From positions 35,749-99,748 of the forward strand of contig NZ_JWJD01000007.1 in assembly GCF_000820505.1 (NCBI RefSeq): a DNA stretch of 64,000 bases, in the 5' to 3' direction. This document shows, piece after piece, positions 1 to 9,552 of this stretch; positions within the stretch are counted from its first letter, which is position 1; each line of letters opens with the position of its first letter. The position numbers and the translations under genes are program-made. The notes under the pieces are model-generated. The model was not told where the DNA came from, did not search any database, and worked only from the letters and a program-made list of their open reading frames with translations. This DNA comes from Geoalkalibacter ferrihydriticus DSM 17813 (GTDB taxonomy: Bacteria; Desulfobacterota; Desulfuromonadia; Desulfuromonadales; Geoalkalibacteraceae).

Positions 1-281
1 GGCTTCCAACCCGAGGCGACCAATACGACCAGGTTTTTTTCCCAGTCGATCATCGGTGGCTGCGGCGCAGGCAGGCGATGCGCGTGAATCTGTGCGTAGA
101 GTTGCTCCCATTTGCGTTGCTCCAGGGCGGCGGCAAAGGTGAAATCTTCGGTGGTCATGGCGGCGCTGCCCTGTTCGAGTACGCTGAAAGGTTGCGGACT
201 CGCGGCGGCGCACCCGGAAATCAAAGTCATGGTGAGCACCAGTGTTGTGAGAGTTCGTACCAGGTTGAGGTTGGCCGGCAT
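1..281 (-). CDS. PrcB-like lipoprotein, partial (C-terminus outside window)
   Basis: A minus-strand frame opens at an ATG at 281-279, preceded by an AAAGGAAAA ribosome-binding sequence, and runs off the left edge of the window without a stop (93 codons visible). The N-terminus is a lipoprotein signal: a hydrophobic run ending in LISGC, with the lipid-accepting cysteine at about residue 24. The part after residue 55 (WEQLYAQI, then IDWEKNLVVLVASGWKP) resembles the start of the PrcB C-terminal domain family, whose members are small exported proteins linked to proteases. That family assignment is by eye from under 40 residues and is moderate at best. The gene is transcribed away from prfB, so the 282-488 interval holds divergent upstream regions. 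Confidence 0.6.
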   Translation of the reverse strand, partial: MPANLNLVRTLTTLVLTMTLISGCAAASPQPFSVLEQGSAAMTTEDFTFAAALEQRKWEQLYAQIHAHRLPAPQPPMIDWEKNLVVLVASGWK

Positions 282-353
282 GGCGTTTTCCTTTAACAAA
301 AGAGGTGTTTGGAACAACAGTACCACGAAAGGTGCGGCAGTAAAAAGGGTCTC

Positions 354-382
354 TTGCAGGGCTGATCCGAAACAGATATAAT
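354..382 (+). promoter_or_regulatory. Sigma70-type promoter of prfB
   Basis: TTGCAG (354-359) and a perfect TATAAT (377-382) are separated by 17 bases. The start of prfB lies about 107 bases downstream, in a gene-free interval. This is one of the best promoter matches in the window. Confidence 0.65.
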
Positions 383-488
383 CGGTCCTCTTTTGTTTGG
401 TCTGGTTTGTCTTTTTCTGAATTCTTTATAAATTTCAGTCTGATAGATGGATTTTTCCGGGACTGTCCGGTTATTGAAAGGAATCCCC

Positions 489-1584
489 ATGTTTCGAGAA
501 GAACTAGACGCGTTGGTAGACCTCGAAGAAAAAGCCCGTGAACTTTGGAGGTATCTTTGACGTTGTAAGCAAAAAGGAGCGCATTGCCGAGTTGGAGGCT
601 GAGATTGCCCGCCCCGATTTCTGGGATGAGGCCGAAAAAGCTCAGGATCGGTTGCGTGAACGTACAGGTTTACAGAAAACAGTTGATTCCCTCGAAGGCA
701 TCCTGCAGCGCATCGAAGATCTGAAGGTTCTGGTGGAACTCGGCGAAGAGTCTCAGGACGAAGACGCGCTGGAGGAGGTGCGTCAGGCATTGCCGACTCT
801 GGAAGCAGACCTGCGTAAGATGGAGCTGGCCCGCATGCTGTCAGGGCCGCACGATGCCAATAACGCTATTTTCAGTATCAATGCCGGTGCAGGCGGTACC
901 GAAGCCCAGGATTGGGCCGAGATGTTGCTGCGCATGTATTTGCGCTACTGTGAGCGCAGAGGCTGGCGTACCGAAATTACCGATTATCAACCGGGCGAGG
1001 AAGCCGGTATTAAGGGGGCCACCTTCACCGTGGAAGGTGAGTATGCCTACGGCTATCTACACGCCGAAATGGGTATCCATCGTCTGGTGCGTATATCCCC
1101 TTATGATTCGAGCGCCCGCCGCCACACGTCCTTCTCATCGATTTTCGTCTTTCCCGAGTTGGAAGACGACATTGAAATTGAAATCGACGAAAAAGATCTC
1201 AAGGTCGATACCTTTCGTTCCAGCGGCGCCGGCGGTCAGCATGTCAACAAGACCGACTCGGCAATCCGTATCACCCATATCCCTTCGGGTATTGTCGTCG
1301 CCTGTCAGAACGAGAGATCCCAACACAAAAACCGCGCCACTGCTCTCAAGCAGTTGAGAGCGCGACTCTACGAGCAGGAAGTGCGTAAGAAAGAAGAAGA
1401 GGCCGCGGCCATTTCCGGAGAGAAAAAGGAGATTGGGTGGGGCAGTCAGATCCGCTCTTATGTGCTGCATCCTTACCGCATGGTCAAGGACCATCGCACT
1501 GGATACGAAGTCGGCAATACCGACGCGGTGCTCGGGGGAGATATTGAAGCTTTTATCGAGGCGTTTCTGCTCGCCAGCAGCTAG
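489..1584 (+). CDS. prfB: Peptide chain release factor 2 (programmed +1 frameshift)
   Basis: RF2 recognises UGA and UAA stop codons and triggers peptide release on the ribosome. Translation starts at ATG 489 and reads 23 codons to an in-frame TGA at 558-560. The rest of the protein is in the +1 frame from GAC 559, giving 364 residues in total. The catalytic GGQ loop is intact (GAGGQHVNKTDSAIR). The codon-recognition tripeptide, SPF in E. coli RF2, reads SPY here (RISPYDSS), a conservative aromatic change. The C-terminal part QCQNERSQHKN-like segment is also typical (ACQNERSQHKN). Expression should be autoregulated by RF2 level through the frameshift. A promoter lies at 354-382. lysS follows after a 96-base gap containing a hairpin. 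Confidence 0.97.
547..561 (+). promoter_or_regulatory. prfB programmed +1 frameshift site
   Basis: The classical layout is present: an internal Shine-Dalgarno-like GGAGG (547-551), a TAT spacer, the slippery CTT (555-557) and the stop TGA followed by C (558-561). When RF2 is scarce, ribosomes slip from CTT to TTT and continue at GAC. The mechanism is well established for prfB, and the sequence match is direct. Confidence 0.95.
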
Positions 1585-1602
1585 TCTGCACAGGCTCTCC
1601 GG

Positions 1603-1636
1603 CCCCCTTTTCCCTTGACTTGAGAAGGGTCGGGGG
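1603..1636 (+). terminator. GC-rich hairpin between prfB and lysS
   Basis: CCCCC (1603-1607) plus CCCTT (1612-1616) can pair with AAGGG (1625-1629) plus GGGGG (1632-1636), with a small internal loop and an 8-base terminal loop. No T-run follows, so this may be a weak or Rho-type terminator or an RNA processing site rather than a canonical intrinsic terminator. Confidence 0.35.
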
Positions 1637-1680
1637 GTAAGGTACCTGCCTTGGAAAATGGCTGAAAGGTGTTGGAATTA

Positions 1681-3162
1681 ATGGAAGAACTTAACGACAT
1701 TCTGTTGCAGCGCCGGGATAAGCTCAAAGCCTTGCAGGACGAGGGGGTCAACCCCTTTGCCAACGATTTTACCGTGCGTCACAGCACCGCCGATATCGTT
1801 GCCGCCCACGGCGAGCAGGATGCCGCAACCCTGGGCGAGAATCCAATTGAATACGCCATTGCCGGGCGCATCATGGCGCGCCGCGACTTCGGCAAGGCGG
1901 CATTTGTGCAGTTGCAGGACCGCGCCGGGCGCTTGCAGATTTACATTGCCCGCGACCAGGTGGGGGAAAAAGATTTTGAGATCTTCCGCAAGCTCGATCT
2001 CGGTGACCTGATCGGCATCACCGGCACGCCCTTTCGCACCAAGACCGATGAGCTGAGTCTGCGCGCTTCAGGTCTGCGCCTGCTCACCAAGTCCTTGCGT
2101 CCGCTGCCGGAGAAATGGCACGGCCTCACCGATGTGGAAACCCGCTATCGGCAGCGCTACCTTGATCTGATGGTCAATCCGCAAGTACGCGACGTTTTTC
2201 TGCAACGCAGCCGCATCATCAGTCTGATCCGCGAATTCATGCAGAAGCGCGACTTTCTTGAGGTGGAAACGCCGATGATGCAGCCCATCGCCGGCGGCGC
2301 GACGGCACGGCCCTTCAAGACCTACCACAACACCCTCAAGATGGACCTGTTTCTGCGCATTGCTCCCGAACTCTATCTCAAGCGCCTGGTGGTCGGGGGA
2401 CTGGAGCGGGTCTTTGAAATCAACCGCAATTTCCGCAACGAGGGTATTTCCATCCAACATAATCCCGAGTTCACCATGATGGAATTCTATCAGGCTTACG
2501 CGACCTATGAAGACCTGATGGATTTCACCGAGGAACTCATCTGCCATGTGACCGACGAAGTTTGCGGCAGCCTTAAGATCAGCTACGGCGGACGCGAAGT
2601 CGATATGTCTCCGCCCTGGAAGCGGCTGAGCTTTAAAGAGGCCATTGTCCAGTACGGCAAGGTCGGCGTCGAGATTCTGGATGATCCGGCCAAAGCTTTT
2701 GATTATGCGCGCAGTCTGGGTCTTGATCTCGAGCGCGGTTTGCCCCTGGGTAAAATTCTCGCCGAGATTTTCGATGAGGTTGTTGAACCCCATCTGTGGG
2801 AACCGACTTTCATTACCCAATATCCGACCGATATCTCCCCGCTATCGCGCAGAAATGATCAACAGCCTGAGGTGGTCGATCGTTTTGAACTCTTCATTGT
2901 CGGACGCGAGTTGGCCAACGCATTTTCCGAGTTAAACGATCCGATTGACCAAAAGGAGCGTTTCCTTCAACAATTGGATGAAAAAGAAGCGGGTGATGAA
3001 GAAGCTCACGCCATGGACGAAGATTACATCCGCGCCCTTGAATACGGCCTGCCACCGACCGCGGGAGAAGGAATCGGCATAGATCGTCTGGTGATGCTGC
3101 TCACCGATTCTTCTTCAATCCGCGACGTGATTCTTTTCCCCCAACTAAGGCCTGAAAAGTAG
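1681..3162 (+). CDS. lysS: Lysyl-tRNA synthetase, class II
   Basis: This cytoplasmic enzyme charges tRNA-Lys with lysine using ATP. An N-terminal OB-fold anticodon-binding domain spans roughly residues 55-150. The class II catalytic core follows, with motif 2 (FRNEGISIQHNPEFTMMEFY) and C-terminal motif 3 (GEGIGIDRLVMLL). The 493-residue length fits bacterial LysS. The start is taken at ATG 1681 because the protein then begins MEELNDILLQRRDKL, as LysS usually does. A GTG at 1669, four codons upstream in frame, is a possible alternative and sits on a GGTG stretch. lolC begins 34 bases downstream, so the two may be cotranscribed. Confidence 0.96.
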   Translation: MEELNDILLQRRDKLKALQDEGVNPFANDFTVRHSTADIVAAHGEQDAATLGENPIEYAIAGRIMARRDFGKAAFVQLQDRAGRLQIYIARDQVGEKDFEIFRKLDLGDLIGITGTPFRTKTDELSLRASGLRLLTKSLRPLPEKWHGLTDVETRYRQRYLDLMVNPQVRDVFLQRSRIISLIREFMQKRDFLEVETPMMQPIAGGATARPFKTYHNTLKMDLFLRIAPELYLKRLVVGGLERVFEINRNFRNEGISIQHNPEFTMMEFYQAYATYEDLMDFTEELICHVTDEVCGSLKISYGGREVDMSPPWKRLSFKEAIVQYGKVGVEILDDPAKAFDYARSLGLDLERGLPLGKILAEIFDEVVEPHLWEPTFITQYPTDISPLSRRNDQQPEVVDRFELFIVGRELANAFSELNDPIDQKERFLQQLDEKEAGDEEAHAMDEDYIRALEYGLPPTAGEGIGIDRLVMLLTDSSSIRDVILFPQLRPEK

Positions 3163-3196
3163 CGTTCCGGTCGCCGGTACCGCTGCGATCTAATCT

Positions 3197-4447
3197 ATGA
3201 ATTATGAACTTTTCGTCAGCCTGCGCTACCTGCGGGCCAAGCGTAAGCAAACTTTTATTTCCGTTATTTCCTTCATCTCCATCGGTGGGGTGACGCTCGG
3301 CGTCGCCGCGCTCATCGTGGTGCTGGCGGTCATGACCGGATTTCACGACGGGGTGCGCCAACAGATCCTCGGCAATCTTCCCAATATTCTGATTCAGAAA
3401 TACGGCGATTCCATTTCCGATTACGACGAGGTGGTCGCCAGGGCGCGCCAGGTGCCGCGTATCGGCGATGTCACTCCCTTTATTTCGCGAGAAGCCATGC
3501 TCTTGGCTCAAGGCAACGTAGCGGCCGTTCAGGTTCGCGGGGTGGAGCGCGGACACAAAGCTTTTGAGCAAGAAATGATCACCCTTGGCGGGGATGATCT
3601 TGAAGATCTTCTCTTTGACGGCCGCGGTCCGCGTCCCGGCATTCTGATCAGCATCGATTCGGCGACAACCCTGGGGGTGGCGGTGGGCGACACCATCAAT
3701 GTCATACCGCCTATGTTTACCATCACCCCTTTCGGCATGATCCCAAAAATGAAACCGTTTCAGGTGGTGGGCATCATGCGCGAGAAGGGCAGCCTGCTCG
3801 ACACCTATAATGCCTACATTCAGCTTCCCGTCGCGCAGAATTTTTTTGACCTTGAGGGGCAGGTGACCGGCATCGAAGTCGATGTGCTCAGTTTTGACGA
3901 TACCTCCCGCGTGGTCTCTGATCTGCGGGACACGTTCGAATTCCCCTTTCTGGTGCGTTCCTGGGAGGACATGTTCGGCTCCTTCCTCTCCGCCCTGAAA
4001 CTGGAAAAACTCGGCTTGTTCATCGTCTTGGGGATCATTGTACTGGTGGCGGCGTTCAATATCGCCACCACCCTGATCATGGTCGTTATGGAAAAGCATA
4101 AGGATATTGCAATTCTTCGCTCAATGGGCGCGACTTCGCGCAGCATTATGAAAATTTTCGTGTTCGAGGGAGCGATTATCGGCACTCTTGGAACCAGTCT
4201 CGGCACGGCTCTGGGCCTGCTCATCGCAAAAAATGCCGATCCTATCATCAAGTATTTTGAGAATCTTCTGCAGGTGCAGATTTTCGACCAGAGTGTCTAC
4301 GGCATGGACCATTTTCCGTCCGTCGTCAACACGGGCGACGTGGTTGCCGTCGTGGTCGTAGCCATGAGCATTTCCTTGCTCGCAACCATCTATCCGGCCT
4401 GGCATGCCTCGCGCATGGATCCGGCCGAGGCTCTGCGTTATGAATAG
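3197..4447 (+). CDS. lolC: Lipoprotein-releasing ABC transporter permease (LolC/LolE, possibly LolF-type)
   Basis: This inner-membrane subunit of the Lol system releases mature lipoproteins to the periplasmic carrier for transfer to the outer membrane. The 416-residue protein has an N-terminal membrane segment at about residues 20-45, a periplasmic MacB-type domain of roughly 200 residues, and three membrane segments of an FtsX domain in the last 150 residues. It ends DPAEALRYE, as this family does. Only one permease gene accompanies lolD, so it may act as a homodimer, as described for LolF-type systems; that is an inference. No strong Shine-Dalgarno sequence is visible before ATG 3197. lolD starts 15 bases after the stop. 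Confidence 0.93.
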   Translation: MNYELFVSLRYLRAKRKQTFISVISFISIGGVTLGVAALIVVLAVMTGFHDGVRQQILGNLPNILIQKYGDSISDYDEVVARARQVPRIGDVTPFISREAMLLAQGNVAAVQVRGVERGHKAFEQEMITLGGDDLEDLLFDGRGPRPGILISIDSATTLGVAVGDTINVIPPMFTITPFGMIPKMKPFQVVGIMREKGSLLDTYNAYIQLPVAQNFFDLEGQVTGIEVDVLSFDDTSRVVSDLRDTFEFPFLVRSWEDMFGSFLSALKLEKLGLFIVLGIIVLVAAFNIATTLIMVVMEKHKDIAILRSMGATSRSIMKIFVFEGAIIGTLGTSLGTALGLLIAKNADPIIKYFENLLQVQIFDQSVYGMDHFPSVVNTGDVVAVVVVAMSISLLATIYPAWHASRMDPAEALRYE

Positions 4448-4462
4448 GAAGGCGGGGCGGCA

Positions 4463-5131
4463 ATGATCGAAGTGCAGGGGGTTAAAAAGCGTTTTTCCAC
4501 TCCTCATGGCGTAGTGGAAGTGCTCCGGGGGATCGACTTGACGATAAAAACCGGGGAAAGGGTCGCCATTCTGGGCTCATCCGGTGCCGGAAAAACCACA
4601 CTGATGCACATTCTGGGTGCCTTGGATCGCCCCAACGAAGGATCCGTCCAGTTTGAAGGCGAGGATATTTTTGCCCTGCGTGGTGGCGCCCTCGACGAAT
4701 TTCGTAATCAACGGGTCGGCTTTGTCTTTCAGTTTCATCAATTGTTGCCCGAGTTCAACGCTCTGGAGAACGTCATGATGCCGGCTTTGGTAGCTCGGCG
4801 TAGCCGCAAGGAAGCCACGGATTGTGCCCAGGAACTGCTTGAGGAAGTTGGTTTGGGGCATCGTCTGTTGCATAAGCCGGGAGAGCTTTCCGGCGGTGAA
4901 CAACAGCGGGTGGCCATTGCCCGAGCCCTGGTGCGGATGCCGCGATTGCTGCTCGCCGATGAGCCGACGGGCAACCTCGACAGCGGTACCACCGCAGAGA
5001 TTTATCGCCTGCTTGAACGCCTGCATCAGGAACGGGGGCTGACCATGGTGGTCGTAACCCACAGCCTGCCCCTTGCCCAGCGTATGGATCGTATGATTCA
5101 TATGGATGACGGGTTGCTGGTGCCGGTTTGA
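4463..5131 (+). CDS. lolD: Lipoprotein-releasing ABC transporter ATP-binding protein
   Basis: This ATPase of the LolCD complex powers lipoprotein detachment from the inner membrane. Walker A ([10 protein letters not shown]) is at about residues 37-46, the signature is [15 protein letters not shown], and Walker B with the family tail is [12 protein letters not shown], followed by the H-loop VVTHS. The length of 222 residues is normal for LolD. The gene lies directly downstream of the permease and ends 57 bases before the promoter of bamA. A second MacB/LolD-type ATPase occurs at 58838-59515, but its neighbours are different. Confidence 0.95.
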   Translation: MIEVQGVKKRFSTPHGVVEVLRGIDLTIKTGERVAILGSSGAGKTTLMHILGALDRPNEGSVQFEGEDIFALRGGALDEFRNQRVGFVFQFHQLLPEFNALENVMMPALVARRSRKEATDCAQELLEEVGLGHRLLHKPGELSGGEQQRVAIARALVRMPRLLLADEPTGNLDSGTTAEIYRLLERLHQERGLTMVVVTHSLPLAQRMDRMIHMDDGLLVPV

Positions 5132-5188
5132 GTTTTTAACGGAAAACATTTTCGTCCAGGTGTCCCCTAAGGTTGTCCCAAAATTGAG

Positions 5189-5217
5189 TTTACTCCCCCA
5201 GGTGCTTTCCCTATAAT
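5189..5217 (+). promoter_or_regulatory. Sigma70-type promoter of the bamA-lpx operon
   Basis: TTTACT (5189-5194) and a perfect TATAAT (5212-5217) are 17 bases apart. Transcription would begin near 5224. The ATG at 5216 overlaps the -10 box, so it cannot be the start used from this promoter, which supports the downstream ATG at 5258 for bamA. Confidence 0.6.
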
Positions 5218-5257
5218 GAAACGCTTTAGCGATAACCAGTTCGGCGAGTGGAGGCGT

Positions 5258-7498
5258 ATGGTCAAGAAGGCCATATTTTTTCAGTTTATTCTGTTTTTCC
5301 TGTTGGCTTCCGGGGTCCTTGCTCAGCCCATGACTTTTCAGGAAGTCAGGATTCAGGGCAATGAGCGGGTCGAGCGCAGTGCCATCGAGGCCGTTATTCA
5401 GGTTCGCGCGGGACGCCCCGTAACCATCGAAGAAATCGACCAGGATATACGCAACATATATCAATTGGGCCGTTTTCAGGATGTGGTGGCACTTGAGGAT
5501 GTGGTGGACGGCACCCGAACGCTCGTTTTTCAGGTCAGCGAGCGTCCTCTGCTGCGCGAGGTTCGTTTTGAAGGCCAGCGCAAGCTCAAGACGGATAAAC
5601 TGAGCGAGCTGGTCGGTATTCGCGTCCCCGAGCTTTACGATCCGAAAAATGTGGAGAGGGCCATCACCGCTCTGCGCAGGGCTTATCGCGACGAAGGTTA
5701 TCATGGCGCGCAGATTGAGCCGGACATCGAAATCAACCCGCACAATGAAGCGACCCTGACCTTCGTTATTGATGAAGGCAAGAAGGTTCGCGTCGATGAA
5801 ATTCGTTTTTCCGGCAATTCCGCTCTTTCCGACAAGGAACTCAGGAAGGCCATTGAGACTCGCGAACGTTGGGTTTTTTCTTGGTTGACCGGGCGCGGGA
5901 CGTTTAACGAAGACATGCTGCGCAATGATGTCGAGTTAATCGCCGATGAGTATTTCAATCGCGGCTATGTTCAGGTGCGGGTCAAGGATCCGGACATCGT
6001 TTTCAGTGACGATATGCGCACCCTGAACATCCTGTTTGAGATTGAAGAAGGTGAGCAGTACCGCATCGGTGATATCGATATCCAAGGGGACTTGCTCAAG
6101 GAAAAAGAGCAACTTCTGGAACTCGTCAAGCTCCAAACCGGTGACGTTTTCAGCCGCGCCCGTTTGCGCGAGGATGTTTTTCGCCTCAACGACCTCTACG
6201 CCGACAGCGGCTATGCTTATGTCAACGTTTCGCCGCTGACGCGCCTGGACAATCAGGAGCGCCTCGTCCACCTCATGTTCGATGTCGAGCAGGGCGTGCA
6301 GGTTTATATCGATCGGATTCATGTAACCGGCAACACCAAGACCCGTGACAAGGTCATCCGCCGGGAAATGCGGTTGACCGAAGGCGAACTCTACAGCGCC
6401 AGCCGGCTTAAGGAAAGTCGCCGCCGCATCAACAACCTCGGCTTTTTTGATGAAGTCAACGTGGCGACGGGGCGGGGCGACGAAGAGGAGCTGATGGTCG
6501 TCGAAGTCGACGTGGCTGAACGTCCCACCGGCCAGTTCAGCATCGGTGCGGGTTATTCTTCCGTCGACGGCGTTCTGGCCCAAGGGGCTCTGCAACAGGA
6601 CAATTTTCTCGGCCGTGGTTTGCGGCTCGACCTTTCCGCTGCGTTGGGCGGAAAATCGACAACCTATCGCTTCGGTGTGACCGATCCATATTTCCTCGAC
6701 AAGGATCTGACCCTGGGCTTTGATCTGTATCGTACGGACCGTGAATGGCCGAGTTTCAGCGAGAAACGCACGGGGGGTAATCTCAAGCTTGGAGTGCCCT
6801 TGAGTGATAACCTGCGCGCTTTTTTCCTGTATCGCTATGAAAATAAGGATATTTACGATATCGCGCCCACTGCCTCGCGTTTCGTACTTGAGCAGGCGGG
6901 GACTTCGACTCTTTCGTCAATAACGTCAATGCTGCGGCGTGACACCACGGACTATCGCCTGGATCCGACCCGCGGCTCCATGTCTGAGGCGTCGGTGGAG
7001 TTTGCCGGCATCGGAGGCGATCAACAATTTGTCAAATACATTGCTGACCACCGCCATTTCTTTCCGTTCAAATGGGACACCTATTTTTCCGTTCATGGCC
7101 AAATCGGCTTCGTTGAGGGCTGGGGTGGCAAGGACGTGCCCATCGAGGAACGCTTCTTTCTCGGTGGCATCAACAGCCTGCGCGGCTTCAAGTCGCGCCG
7201 CGTTGGTCCCCGCGACGGCGATGATTACATCGGGGGAGAAAAGTCGGCTTACACCAACCTGGAATATATCTTTCCGCTGATCAGGGACGTCGGCCTCAAG
7301 GGGGTCGTATTTTTCGACGCAGGCAACGTCTGGCACAGCAACGAAAACTATTTTTCCGATATTCGCTATAATACCGGTGCCGGTATTCGCTGGTTCAGCC
7401 CTCTGGGTCCGTTGCGCCTGGAATGGGGCTACAATCTCAACCCCCGCGGGGATGAAGAAAGAACGGAGTGGCAGTTTTCCATCGGCCGTTTCTTTTAA
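5258..7498 (+). CDS. bamA: Outer membrane protein assembly factor BamA
   Basis: BamA is the central beta-barrel of the complex that inserts outer-membrane proteins. From ATG 5258 the protein has 746 residues. It begins with a Sec signal peptide (VKK, then a hydrophobic core, cleavage after GVLA at residue 22), followed by five POTRA domains (about residues 25-400) and the 16-stranded D15/Omp85 barrel. The barrel carries the conserved LRGF loop motif (INSLRGFKSRR) and a C-terminal aromatic signature ending IGRFF. The start is chosen because GGAGG lies just upstream, the signal peptide then begins at residue 1, and the upstream in-frame ATG (5216) falls inside the -10 box. The next gene encodes the periplasmic chaperone OmpH/Skp. 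Confidence 0.95.
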   Translation: MVKKAIFFQFILFFLLASGVLAQPMTFQEVRIQGNERVERSAIEAVIQVRAGRPVTIEEIDQDIRNIYQLGRFQDVVALEDVVDGTRTLVFQVSERPLLREVRFEGQRKLKTDKLSELVGIRVPELYDPKNVERAITALRRAYRDEGYHGAQIEPDIEINPHNEATLTFVIDEGKKVRVDEIRFSGNSALSDKELRKAIETRERWVFSWLTGRGTFNEDMLRNDVELIADEYFNRGYVQVRVKDPDIVFSDDMRTLNILFEIEEGEQYRIGDIDIQGDLLKEKEQLLELVKLQTGDVFSRARLREDVFRLNDLYADSGYAYVNVSPLTRLDNQERLVHLMFDVEQGVQVYIDRIHVTGNTKTRDKVIRREMRLTEGELYSASRLKESRRRINNLGFFDEVNVATGRGDEEELMVVEVDVAERPTGQFSIGAGYSSVDGVLAQGALQQDNFLGRGLRLDLSAALGGKSTTYRFGVTDPYFLDKDLTLGFDLYRTDREWPSFSEKRTGGNLKLGVPLSDNLRAFFLYRYENKDIYDIAPTASRFVLEQAGTSTLSSITSMLRRDTTDYRLDPTRGSMSEASVEFAGIGGDQQFVKYIADHRHFFPFKWDTYFSVHGQIGFVEGWGGKDVPIEERFFLGGINSLRGFKSRRVGPRDGDDYIGGEKSAYTNLEYIFPLIRDVGLKGVVFFDAGNVWHSNENYFSDIRYNTGAGIRWFSPLGPLRLEWGYNLNPRGDEERTEWQFSIGRFF

Positions 7499-7528
7499 CA
7501 ACAAAATCTCTTTAGAGGAGTCCACACT

Positions 7529-8050
7529 ATGAAGCGTATTACCTTACTGATGATGGCTTGCTTGCTCGCCCTGGCGACTCCCGCTCTGGCGCAGAATGTG
7601 AAAATCGGCTATGTCGATCTGCAGCGCGCGCTTAACCTCTCCTCCGCCGGCGTCGGTGCCAAGGAAGAGATTGCCAAAAAAGTCCGGGAGTATGAGGGAC
7701 AGGTCAGTCAGCGCCAGGACGAACTGCGTAAGCTAAAGGAGGAACTTGAGCGCCAGGCGGTGCTGCTCTCCGAGGATGCACGTTCACGCAAAGAACGTGA
7801 GTATCAGCAAAAACTCAGGGACTTTCAGCGCTTCACCAAAGATATCCAAGATGAGCTGCAGCAAAAAGATGCCGAATTAACGCGGCGCATTCTTGAAGAT
7901 ATTTTTCAGGTCATCGGTGAATACGGCGCGCGGGAAGCTTATACGGTCATCCTTGAAAAAACCGAAAGCTCTCTGTTGTATGCCGCGGACCATATCGATC
8001 TGACCGATCGGATCATCGAGGCTTTTAACGCGCGGGCGCGCAAAAACTGA
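7529..8050 (+). CDS. skp: OmpH/Skp family periplasmic chaperone
   Basis: Skp holds unfolded outer-membrane proteins in the periplasm and delivers them to BamA. The 173-residue precursor has a Sec signal peptide ([21 protein letters not shown], cleavage at residue 21). It continues with the family opening [14 protein letters not shown] and a long charged coiled-coil region (about residues 45-125, rich in E, K, Q and R), which forms the tentacles of the trimer. A strong GAGGAG ribosome-binding site precedes the ATG. Its place between bamA and lpxD is the common order in proteobacteria. Confidence 0.92.
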   Translation: MKRITLLMMACLLALATPALAQNVKIGYVDLQRALNLSSAGVGAKEEIAKKVREYEGQVSQRQDELRKLKEELERQAVLLSEDARSRKEREYQQKLRDFQRFTKDIQDELQQKDAELTRRILEDIFQVIGEYGAREAYTVILEKTESSLLYAADHIDLTDRIIEAFNARARKN

Positions 8051-8066
8051 TTCGAATTCAGGTGAC

Positions 8067-9098
8067 ATGGTGAAACTCAAGGAACTGGCGGAGTTGGTCG
8101 GTGCTCAACTCGTTGGAGATGAGACCCTGGAAATCTCGCGCGTTGCGCCTATTGAGCAAGCCGGACCCGGCGAGCTTTGCTTTCTTGCGAACCCCCGCTA
8201 TGCAGCAAAGCTTGCCGATTGCCGGGCGTCTGCCGTGATTGTCGCGCCGGGGGTGGAAAGCCCCGGGCACAGCCTGCTGATCAGTGCCAATCCCTATCTG
8301 GCATTTGCCCGTATTCTTGCTCACCTGCAACCACCGCCGCAGGTTGAGCGCCGAGTGATGGAGGGTGCTTGGGTGGATCCCTCCGCACAGGTGGGTGGGG
8401 CGGTGTCGATCCATCCTGGTTGTTATGTCGGACGCAATGTCCGCATCGGCCGCGGCAGTGTTCTTTACCCCGGCGTGGTCCTCTATGAGGGCGTGCAGGT
8501 GGGGGAGGACTGTGTCCTTCATGCCAATGTGGTCGTTCGCGAAGAGTGCCGTATCGGTGACCGAGTCATTCTTCAGCCTGGGGCTGTCATTGGGTCGGAT
8601 GGTTTCGGCTATGCTCCTGACGGGCGCCGCTATGTCAAGATTCCTCAGGTCGGCATCGTTGAGATCGAAGATGACGTGGAAATAGGTGCGGCAAGCTGCA
8701 TCGACCGCGCAACTCTCTCGGTGACACGCATCGCTCGCGGCACCAAGATCGATAATCTGGTACAGATTGCTCATAACGTACGGGTCGGCGAAGATACCAT
8801 CATCGTTTCGCAGGTCGGCGTGTCCGGCAGCACGCACATCGGTGATCATTGCACTTTCGGCGGGCAGGCAGGACTGGCCGGCCATATTCGTATCGGTGAT
8901 GATGTGACCATCGCTGCTCGCGGCGGCGTGCATGGCGATATTCCGGCCGGGCAGGTGATGTCGGGAACGCCTGTCATGCAGCACCGGGACTGGCTCAAGG
9001 CATCCATGACTTTTCCCAAGCTCCCCGAAATACGTCGGGACGTCCAGAGCCTCAAGAAAAAACTTGCGGAACTTGAAAATCTCATCAAGGAGAAGTGA
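8067..9098 (+). CDS. lpxD: UDP-3-O/N-acylglucosamine N-acyltransferase
   Basis: LpxD adds the second acyl chain, at the 2-amino group, in lipid A synthesis, using acyl-ACP. The 343-residue protein has an N-terminal uridine-binding domain (about 1-100), a left-handed beta-helix of hexapeptide repeats (about 105-320), and a short helical C-terminus ([15 protein letters not shown]) typical of the trimeric enzyme. The catalytic histidine sits in NLVQIAHNV at residue 237. Because gnnA and gnnB are in the same operon, the substrate is probably the 3-N-acylated diamino sugar rather than the 3-O-acyl form. fabZ starts directly after the stop codon. Confidence 0.95.
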   Translation: MVKLKELAELVGAQLVGDETLEISRVAPIEQAGPGELCFLANPRYAAKLADCRASAVIVAPGVESPGHSLLISANPYLAFARILAHLQPPPQVERRVMEGAWVDPSAQVGGAVSIHPGCYVGRNVRIGRGSVLYPGVVLYEGVQVGEDCVLHANVVVREECRIGDRVILQPGAVIGSDGFGYAPDGRRYVKIPQVGIVEIEDDVEIGAASCIDRATLSVTRIARGTKIDNLVQIAHNVRVGEDTIIVSQVGVSGSTHIGDHCTFGGQAGLAGHIRIGDDVTIAARGGVHGDIPAGQVMSGTPVMQHRDWLKASMTFPKLPEIRRDVQSLKKKLAELENLIKEK

Positions 9099-9548
9099 TT
9101 GGTCATGGTTCTCGACATCAATGAAATCATGAAACTACTTCCCCACCGCTATCCCTTTCTTCTGGTGGATCGCATCGATCTTCTGGAGCCGGGTGTGCGA
9201 ATTGTGGGCACCAAGAACGTCACGGTCAACGAGCCTTTCTTTCAGGGGCATTTTCCGGGGCATCCCATTATGCCGGGCGTCTTGATTATCGAGGCTATGG
9301 CACAAGTGGGGGGAGTTTTCGCTATTATCAGCGACAAAATCGGGCCGGACAAGGTGACCTATTTCGTCGGTATCGACAACGCTCGGTTCCGTAAACCCGT
9401 TCTGCCGGGTGACGTACTGCGTATGGAGTTGGAAATCATTAATTGCAGGCGCGGTTTGTATTGTTTCAAAGGCCGCGCCTTTGTCGGCGAAACCCTGGTC
9501 ACCGAAGCCGATCTCAAGGCGACCTTCGCTGATCGCAATGACAGTTGA
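9099..9548 (+). CDS. fabZ: 3-hydroxyacyl-ACP dehydratase FabZ
   Basis: FabZ dehydrates beta-hydroxyacyl-ACP in fatty acid elongation and competes with LpxA/LpxD for the same hydroxyacyl-ACP pool, which explains its place in lipid A operons. The hot-dog fold motif GHFPGHPIMPG carries the catalytic histidine (H51), and the paired glutamate is in LIIEAMAQ (E65). The start is uncertain by two codons. TTG 9099 lies directly after the lpxD stop with AAGGAG spaced 6 bases upstream, whereas ATG 9105 is 12 bases from that site. The gene overlaps a possible early lpxA start at 9538. Confidence 0.95.
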   Translation: MVMVLDINEIMKLLPHRYPFLLVDRIDLLEPGVRIVGTKNVTVNEPFFQGHFPGHPIMPGVLIIEAMAQVGGVFAIISDKIGPDKVTYFVGIDNARFRKPVLPGDVLRMELEIINCRRGLYCFKGRAFVGETLVTEADLKATFADRNDS

Positions 9549-9552
9549 TTCC

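Noticed and set aside
5216..5257. ATG at 5216 as the bamA start
   Set aside because: It overlaps the TATAAT of the promoter and would add 14 residues before an otherwise perfect signal peptide.
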